Below the pieces are notes generated by a model. It ran no database searches. It saw only the letters and a program-made list of their open reading frames with translations, and was not told the DNA's origin. This document shows positions 59,490 through 64,000 of a stretch of 64,000 bases of DNA, in pieces. The stretch comes from Alphaproteobacteria bacterium (GTDB lineage Bacteria > Myxococcota_A > UBA796 > CAJQPC01): NCBI GenBank assembly GCA_020632795.1, contig JACKEV010000019.1:62001-126000 (forward strand). The letters run 5' to 3'. Made by a program: the position numbers and the translations under genes. Positions within the stretch are counted from its first letter, which is position 1, and every line of letters begins with the position of its first letter.

Positions 59490-61024
59490 CGCTCTGTACT
59501 CCAAGAGGGGTGCTCTGTGCGTGCCAGCGGGCGCGCCCCGTGGAGGGACGCTGCGACCGCGTCGCGCAGGGCGAGGTGCAGGCGGCGGAGGGCGTCGTCG
59601 TCGGGGCGCCGGGGGTGGTCGACGACCATCGAGACCATCACCCACTCCTGGTGGGGCTGAAGCACCCCGGCGAAGGTGCGCTCGGTGAAGTCGTCGGTGG
59701 TGTGGCCGACGGTCTGGAACCAGAAGCTGGCCTCTGCGGCGCCGCCGTCCAGGATCAAGGTGCGAACGGGGAAGTCGGGGGTCACCAGGACCCCGCGCTC
59801 CTCCTCGATGGTGAAGCCCTGGCCCTGGAGGCAGAGGGTCGGGGGGTGGTGGGCCCGCCAGGAGCGGCTGCGCACCACGATGAGCCCGCCCTGGAGACCC
59901 TCCCAGGAGAAGGACCACTTGTGGGCGTCGCTGGCGCCGTGGCGCATGAACAGGTCGGCCTCCTTGGGCGTGAAGTCCAGCTCCACCAGGTCGAGGGCGG
60001 GCGGCAGGCTCAGGGCCAGGGGGGCGGCCGTGGTCGTCGGGATGGGGCGGGGGGCGTAGACCAGGGCGCCGACCGCCAGCGCGGCGGCCAGGCCCAGGCC
60101 CAGCGCAGGCCGCCCCGGGGCGACGGTGTCCGTGGCCGGGGGCAGCGGCGGGCACAGCCGCAGGAGCCCCCAGCCCGCCACGCAGGCCAGTCCGAAGCCG
60201 AGCACCCCGAGGGGCACGTGCACGAGCGCCGCCGAGAACGAGGCCCCCAGCACCGTGTCGAGAACGACCAGGGCCATGACCCGCAGCACGTTCGCCGCGA
60301 ACAGGGCGAGCACCAGGAACACCCCGGCGGAGAGCCAGGCCAGCCCCACCCGGCGCCGCTCCAGCCAGGTCGCGGCCAGGAAGAACAGCCCGCCGGCCCA
60401 CAGGCTGCGGACCCCGGCGCAGGGCAGGTCGACCTGGGCGGCCCGGCTCATCACCACCAGCACGGTGCCGGTGCCCTGGACGGGCACGCCCATGGCCTGC
60501 AGTCCGGCCTCGACGGTGCGCGCGATGACCACCCGGGCGGGGAAGCCCACGTAGATGTCGGCCTGATGACCGAAGGGCAGCGCCCCGATCAGCAGCAGCG
60601 CCGCCGGAAAGCCCCGCCACCACGCGCTCCTGGAGACGTAGAGCCCCAGGATGCCGTAGCCGGCAAGCCCACAGCACAGCGACGAGATGAGGTCGATGTC
60701 CAGCAGGCGCTCACAGGCCAGCCAGGCCAGCCCGCTGACCGCGACCAGCGCGAGCGGCGCGGCGTGGGCCCGGGGCCCCTCGGCCAGGGCCCGCCCCAGC
60801 GCCGCCAGCGAGGACCGCGCGACGATGACCGCGCCCAGGGCCAGCGCCAGCAGCAGGTTCAGCCGGAAGTCGCTGTCGCCGAGGGTGCCCTGGATCCAGC
60901 GCAGCGTGGGCGCGAACATCCAGGCCCAGGCCCCCACCAGCAGGGTGGAGGCGACAGCGCCGGTCCAGGGATGGCGGAGGTGCAGCACGGCTTGAGTGTG
61001 GCCCGTCGAGGGGTCCTGGACCAA
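59486..61024 (-). CDS. xrtO: Exosortase O (XrtO-type) with C-terminal EpsI-like domain
   Basis: This 512-residue polytopic protein has the transpeptidase triad of exosortases: Cys in AAQVDLPCAGVRSLWAGGLF, Arg in LFAANVLRVMALVVLDTVLG and His in AALVHVPLGVLGFGLACVAG. The long C-terminal 190 residues (WSFSWEGLQGGLIVVRSRSW, HPPTLCLQGQGFTIEEERGV) are an EpsI-like periplasmic extension. It would cleave PEP-CTERM signals and attach the protein to a surface polymer. The TTG start at 61024 is weakly supported; GTG at 60988 is the alternative. Its stop overlaps the next gene's ATG. Confidence 0.85.
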   Translation of the reverse strand: MVQDPSTGHTQAVLHLRHPWTGAVASTLLVGAWAWMFAPTLRWIQGTLGDSDFRLNLLLALALGAVIVARSSLAALGRALAEGPRAHAAPLALVAVSGLAWLACERLLDIDLISSLCCGLAGYGILGLYVSRSAWWRGFPAALLLIGALPFGHQADIYVGFPARVVIARTVEAGLQAMGVPVQGTGTVLVVMSRAAQVDLPCAGVRSLWAGGLFFLAATWLERRRVGLAWLSAGVFLVLALFAANVLRVMALVVLDTVLGASFSAALVHVPLGVLGFGLACVAGWGLLRLCPPLPPATDTVAPGRPALGLGLAAALAVGALVYAPRPIPTTTAAPLALSLPPALDLVELDFTPKEADLFMRHGASDAHKWSFSWEGLQGGLIVVRSRSWRAHHPPTLCLQGQGFTIEEERGVLVTPDFPVRTLILDGGAAEASFWFQTVGHTTDDFTERTFAGVLQPHQEWVMVSMVVDHPRRPDDDALRRLHLALRDAVAASLHGARPLARTEHPSWSTER

Positions 61025-61066
61025 CCTCGATTCCGGTGAATTGGTGTGCAGGAGTTGTGCAGGGGG

Positions 61067-61480
61067 TCAGGTGCGAGCCGCCACGCGCGCTCGGATGGTC
61101 TCGACGTCCCGGATGAACGCGGGCCACCAGGGTTCGCGGTCGAGGTGGTGCCGATCCGTGGAGACGATCCAGGCGTCGAAGACCCTCAGCATCAGGTCGT
61201 CGAAGTCCGCGTGGCTGAGCACGACCTCTTCTTCGTAGTCGTTGACCTGGACACCGACGAAGGGCTCCTCGTCATCCTCTTCGTCGATGTCTGTGTCGTA
61301 GGTGAAGCCGTAGTACTCGTTCCCGAACCCATGACCAGCGACCATGGCTTCGGCCACCCAATCGAGGTGATTGGACGTCGACCGGACCATATTCCGCATC
61401 GGCCGTGGAACGGTCGTGTAGAGCTCCCAACAGCGGTGCCTGCGGAGGACGGTGAACGGGTGACGCTCCCAGCGCGACAA
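61067..61480 (-). CDS. Small acidic array protein A2 (immunity-like family)
   Basis: This protein of 137 residues (143 if GTG at 61498 is used) belongs to a family with five members here. It has the acidic stretch TYDTDIDEEDDEEPFVGVQV and the C-terminal signature FDAWIVSTDRHHLDREPWWP, ending FIRDVETIRARVAA. There is no signal peptide. The chosen start is TTG at 61480, matching the ATG of its paralogue at 63255, with GAGG overlapping the upstream stop. The family and arrangement suggest immunity proteins to a contact-dependent toxin; the fold is not recognised. Confidence 0.55.
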   Translation of the reverse strand: MSRWERHPFTVLRRHRCWELYTTVPRPMRNMVRSTSNHLDWVAEAMVAGHGFGNEYYGFTYDTDIDEEDDEEPFVGVQVNDYEEEVVLSHADFDDLMLRVFDAWIVSTDRHHLDREPWWPAFIRDVETIRARVAART

Positions 61481-61490
61481 CGTCTGGTCC

Positions 61491-61913
61491 TCACCCACGA
61501 GTCGCTACCCGCGCCCGGATGACCTCGACGTCCCGGATGAACTCTGGCCACCAGCGTTCGCGGTCAAGGTACTGGCGCGCGCTGATGGCGATCCAGGCGT
61601 CAAACACCTTGAGCATGAAGGCGTCGAACTCGGCCTCAGTCACGTCCACTTCGTCGAAGGGATCGAAGATCCTGACACCATCGAGGGGCGCCTCTTCGTC
61701 TTCCTCTTCGATGTCGGTGGAGTAGATGAACCCTGTCCCTTCGATGGCGTAGCCGTGCCGCTCACGGATGGCGCGGGCGTAGGATGTGAGCCGCGTGCTC
61801 GGCATGCCGTCGATGATGTGGCAGATCGGCGGCTCGGCGTCGCACTGAGCCCTGAAATCAAAGAACTCGCGCCGGATGATCCGGACGCTGGTGTCAGACA
61901 GCCCATCACTCAT
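61491..61913 (-). CDS. Small acidic array protein B2 (immunity-like family)
   Basis: This 140-residue protein is a paralogue of the 63266-63685 gene. It has GTGFIYSTDIEEEDEEAPLD, FDAWIAISARQYLDRERWWP and FIRDVEVIRARVATRG, plus an N-terminal DAEPPICHIIDGMPSTRLTS. The ribosome site GAGAGG overlaps the upstream stop. With the neighbour at 61067-61480 it forms a B-A pair that repeats at 63266-62842. Role inferred as immunity; no catalytic motif. Confidence 0.55.
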   Translation of the reverse strand: MSDGLSDTSVRIIRREFFDFRAQCDAEPPICHIIDGMPSTRLTSYARAIRERHGYAIEGTGFIYSTDIEEEDEEAPLDGVRIFDPFDEVDVTEAEFDAFMLKVFDAWIAISARQYLDRERWWPEFIRDVEVIRARVATRG

Positions 61914-61922
61914 GGCAACCTC

Positions 61923-62408
61923 TCACCCTCGAAAAAGGCGCTCAGGGACATCCGATAAACGCAGCGCGCCCCACGGGCGCGAGACGCCACCGACACCGCC
62001 GCGAACCAGGAGCACCTCCGCGCCGACGCCCTCGTCAGGGTCTTCAACCTCAAACTCGTGCCCGAGGCCGACCCAGGGAAGCTCCAGAGCCAGGAGTAGG
62101 CGCTCTGCGAGCCCCACCAGAGCATCGACGACGTGGCTCGCGCCCAGTCCGTTGACCAGTTGGAGGTAGTCCTCCTCATGGAGGTCCAGGACGGTGGAGC
62201 CCCAGCCGCCGTCTTCCGGATAGCTGCGACGGGTGAGCCTCACAGGCCGACCGTCGAAGGACCACAGCCAGTCGTCGACGAGCTGCTCCTCCGCGAAGAT
62301 GCCGGGTTCGGCACAGGAGAGGCCCAGCGCAGCCAGCGCGTGAGGGATGGCGTCGTCATGCTCAGGGGAGCGAGGACGAGGGAAGCCGATGGAGATGAAG
62401 GCGCCCAT
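61923..62408 (-). CDS. Unrelated small protein of the immunity-like array
   Basis: This 161-residue protein (MGAFISIGFPRPRSPEHDDA, AEEQLVDDWLWSFDGRPVRL, YPEDGGWGSTVLDLHEEDYL, ALELPWVGLGHEFEVEDPDE) differs from the five related proteins around it. It is acidic and without a signal or motif. An acidic C-terminal region and lone placement in the array suggest an immunity protein for a different toxin. Its start follows a stop-overlapped purine-rich ribosome site. Confidence 0.5.
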   Translation of the reverse strand: MGAFISIGFPRPRSPEHDDAIPHALAALGLSCAEPGIFAEEQLVDDWLWSFDGRPVRLTRRSYPEDGGWGSTVLDLHEEDYLQLVNGLGASHVVDALVGLAERLLLALELPWVGLGHEFEVEDPDEGVGAEVLLVRGGVGGVSRPWGALRLSDVPERLFRG

Positions 62409-62414
62409 CCGGGT

Positions 62415-62834
62415 TCACCCTGCCCGTGCCTGGATTCTGCGACAGGATGCCCGGAGCCGTTCGACCTGGGCTGGCGAAAGCAAAGCCGGCTCCTCCTGGA
62501 TGTACTGCAGGACATCCTCCAACCACCTTGCCATCCAGACATCGACATCGCGCCTGGAGAGGGTGGCGCGGTCCTCGGCATAGCGATGCTCGAAGCAGAC
62601 ACCGGAGAACGGCGTCTCCCCAGCCTCCAGGTCATCGTCGTACCGAAACCCGGCCAACTCGAAGCCCATCCCACGCTGCGCAGCGACGGCCTCAGCGAAG
62701 CCAGGCAGCGACGCCCAGGTGAGGGACGCGAAGAAGTCCTCGACCGCTTCGGACCTCGGTGACGTCCTGACTCGGAGTGGGGAGTCCGGAAGGCTGGTCA
62801 GGGTGATGGAGGTGTCGGGGGTAGACCTGGGCAT
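62415..62834 (-). CDS. Divergent member of the acidic array family
   Basis: This protein of 139 residues (144 from GTG at 62849) retains GFRYDDDLEAGETPFSGVCF, then RDVDVWMARWLEDVLQYI, and a terminal helix RLRASCRRIQARAG, aligning with the acidic turn, FDAW helix and end helix of the other four. It is more diverged and lacks the LDRxPWWP core. ATG at 62834 has GAGG five bases upstream, formed with the stop of the previous gene. Immunity-like role inferred. Confidence 0.5.
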   Translation of the reverse strand: MPRSTPDTSITLTSLPDSPLRVRTSPRSEAVEDFFASLTWASLPGFAEAVAAQRGMGFELAGFRYDDDLEAGETPFSGVCFEHRYAEDRATLSRRDVDVWMARWLEDVLQYIQEEPALLSPAQVERLRASCRRIQARAG

Positions 62835-62841
62835 GGTGTCC

Positions 62842-63255
62842 TCAGCCACGGGCCGCCGCGCGCGCTCGGATGGTCTCGACGTCTCGGAGGAAGTCAGGCC
62901 ACCAGGGTTCGCGGTCGAGGTGGTGCTGATCCGTGGAGACGATCCAGGCGTCGAAGACCCGCAACATCAGGTCGTCGAAGTCCGCGTGGCTGAGTACGAC
63001 CTCCTCGTCGGGATCGTAGATCTGAACGCCGACGAAGGGATCCTCGTCATCCTCCTCGTCAAGATCGGTGTCGTAGAGGAAGCCGAAGAGCTCCATCCCG
63101 ACACCGTGACCAGCGACCATGGCTTCGGCCACCCTCGGCAGGGTCCAGGAGCTGAAGTCCACGATGTAGCAGATCGGTCTCTCTACAGTGGTATGGACGC
63201 GCCAGTTGAGGTCACCCTTCCTCAGATCAAATTGATGATCATCCCATCGAGACAT
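62842..63255 (-). CDS. Small acidic array protein A1 (immunity-like family)
   Basis: This 137-residue protein is the close paralogue of the 61067-61480 gene: VAEAMVAGHGVGMELFGFLY, DTDLDEEDDEDPFVGVQIYD, LSHADFDDLMLRVFDAWIVS and REPWWPDFLRDVETIRARAA. ATG at 63255 has GAGG eight bases upstream, overlapping the TGA of the gene before it; a GTG at 63273 is the alternative. Cytosolic, no motif. Together with 63266-63685 it is the older or newer copy of the duplicated B-A pair. Confidence 0.55.
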   Translation of the reverse strand: MSRWDDHQFDLRKGDLNWRVHTTVERPICYIVDFSSWTLPRVAEAMVAGHGVGMELFGFLYDTDLDEEDDEDPFVGVQIYDPDEEVVLSHADFDDLMLRVFDAWIVSTDQHHLDREPWWPDFLRDVETIRARAAARG

Positions 63256-63265
63256 CGCAAGATCC

Positions 63266-63685
63266 TCACCCACGGGTCGCCACGCGGGCCCGAATGGTCT
63301 CGACGTCCCGGAGGAAGTCGGGCCACCAGGGCTTGCGGTCAAGGTCGTGCTCCGCGCTGACAGCGATCCACGCATCGAAGAGCTTGAGCATGAGAGCATC
63401 GAACTGGGCCTCTGTCACAACCATCTCGTCGAAGGGGTCGTGAAGCTGCACGCCCTCGAAGGGCTCCTCCTCATCGTCTTCGTCGAGGTCTGTCGGGTAG
63501 GTGAAGCCAGTCCCTTCGATGCCGTAGCCATACTTGTTTCGGAGAGCCCGGCCAAGCGATGGAAGGTCGCCGCTCGACATGAAGTGGATGACATGCAGAA
63601 TGGGGGGCGCGGCATCACTCTGAGAGCGAGGGCCCAGCCTGTCCTTGCCAATCCAGATCTGGATATCGTCGATGTGAGGGTTCAT
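63266..63685 (-). CDS. Small acidic array protein B1 (immunity-like family)
   Basis: This 139-residue protein (GTGFTYPTDLDEDDEEEPFE, GVQLHDPFDEMVVTEAQFDA, FDAWIAVSAEHDLDRKPWWP, FLRDVETIRARVATRG) is directly downstream of the toxin-like gene, four bases after its stop, as expected for the first immunity gene. It is a paralogue of 61491-61913. No signal peptide or catalytic motif. Confidence 0.58.
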   Translation of the reverse strand: MNPHIDDIQIWIGKDRLGPRSQSDAAPPILHVIHFMSSGDLPSLGRALRNKYGYGIEGTGFTYPTDLDEDDEEEPFEGVQLHDPFDEMVVTEAQFDALMLKLFDAWIAVSAEHDLDRKPWWPDFLRDVETIRARVATRG

Positions 63686-63689
63686 CGCT

Positions 63690-64000
63690 CTACGCTCCTG
63701 GAAGCTTCGGGAACAGCGTCGTGATCTTGCCGTTGCGGAAGTAGCCTACCCACGGGACACCTACGATCTGAATCCCTCCGATGGTGTCTCCCCCCACCGG
63801 GAACACCCCGTCACGGATGGAAGCATCGATTGCCGACTCGATCCGACCCCACCAGGTCCCCCAGTCGTCAGAGAGTCCTTTCACAACGGTCTTCGGGAGG
63901 ACGCTCGCTTTTGGGCCCGAACCATCGGCCTTCATCAGCGAGTAGTCGTAGTAGGTGTACGGACCTTGGTGAACCTCCTTCCGCACCACCACCTGCCGCT
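63690..64000 (-). CDS. C-terminal end of a probable polymorphic toxin, 5' partial
   Basis: The frame is open to the window edge, so the gene extends beyond 64000 and only about 103 residues are visible (VVRKEVHQGPYTYYDYSLMK, PKTVVKGLSDDWGTWWGRIE, SAIDASIRDGVFPVGGDTIG, GIQIVGVPWVGYFRNGKITT, LFPKLPGA). The short final WVGYFRNGKITTLFP strand pair resembles the end of small toxin nuclease domains of the barnase/EndoU/colicin-like group, but this is weak. Placement before a run of immunity-like genes is the main support. Confidence 0.5.
   Translation of the reverse strand, partial: RQVVVRKEVHQGPYTYYDYSLMKADGSGPKASVLPKTVVKGLSDDWGTWWGRIESAIDASIRDGVFPVGGDTIGGIQIVGVPWVGYFRNGKITTLFPKLPGA

Noticed and set aside
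56577..60677. Extending the PEP-CTERM-tailed protein upstream to 1366 residues
   Set aside because: The extra 396 residues are out-of-frame translation of the exosortase gene; ATG at 59489 overlaps its stop as other operon starts do.
59510..61039. A 509-residue plus-strand frame across the exosortase gene
   Set aside because: Shadow frame, rich in Gly/Gln/Arg; the minus frame carries the exosortase triad.
1..64000. tRNA, rRNA or CRISPR arrays
   Set aside because: No clover-leaf, rRNA-like or regularly spaced repeat segments were recognised on either strand by eye.

Overview
The window is high-GC, densely coded DNA with short gene overlaps. Many small lipoproteins have a Cys lipobox followed by an acidic Asp/Thr/Gly stretch. 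This, together with a contractile-injection locus, exosortase O genes and a RegB/RegA pair, suggests a Myxococcota or other deltaproteobacterium-like Gram-negative bacterium. That assignment is by gene content only.

Region 1 (1-31280, all + strand) is most of an extracellular contractile injection system (eCIS, phage-tail-like) operon, entered inside the hub gene. The order is hub C-terminus, gp5-like spike, PAAR-like tip, gp25, two J-type baseplate proteins, a tail protein with a predicted beta-helix, a DUF6519 protein, sheath and tube. A six-gene-function carbohydrate cassette follows: a GT-A-like protein, a GT/sulfotransferase fusion, a GT2, a P-loop sulfotransferase-like/methyltransferase fusion and a KdsD-type arabinose-5-phosphate isomerase. 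The operon resumes with gp26-like, proline-rich, Pvc16-like, AAA+ ATPase and a small protein. It ends in a 2086-residue DUF4157 (eCIS core) protein whose AT-richer C-terminus looks like a SAM-methyltransferase effector, overlapped by a small candidate immunity gene. Nearly every junction is an ATGA-type overlap or a gap of a few bases, so the sugar cassette appears to be a built-in part of the operon.

Region 2 (31380-45368) is mostly housekeeping: a protein with a peptidoglycan-binding-like tail, a tyrosine phosphatase and FMN reductase pair facing a TetR regulator, and a TetR/acyl-CoA dehydrogenase/FabG-like/thiolase lipid operon. It continues with a coiled-coil membrane protein, an SGNH lipoprotein, DUF1971 and TauE/SafE genes, an alpha/beta hydrolase, a sirtuin, and a RegB/RegA redox two-component pair.

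Region 3 (45367-49673) carries envelope lipoproteins, a c-type cytochrome and a cobalamin riboswitch. The riboswitch precedes a TonB-dependent receptor (BtuB-like) and a beta-propeller lipoprotein that resembles Bacteroides BtuG in architecture.

Region 4 (49700-52818) has a frameshifted YgiT/MqsA-type HTH remnant beside a short element with 40-bp inverted repeats, a tandem duplicated lipoprotein and an SGNH-like protein. Region 5 (52793-61024, - strand) is an exosortase O locus with a GT2 and two tandem paralogues of the PEP-CTERM-associated integral membrane protein family; one ends in its own PEP-CTERM-like tail. Region 6 (61067-64000, - strand) is the C-terminal end of a probable polymorphic toxin followed by six small genes, five of one acidic family, arranged like an immunity-gene array.
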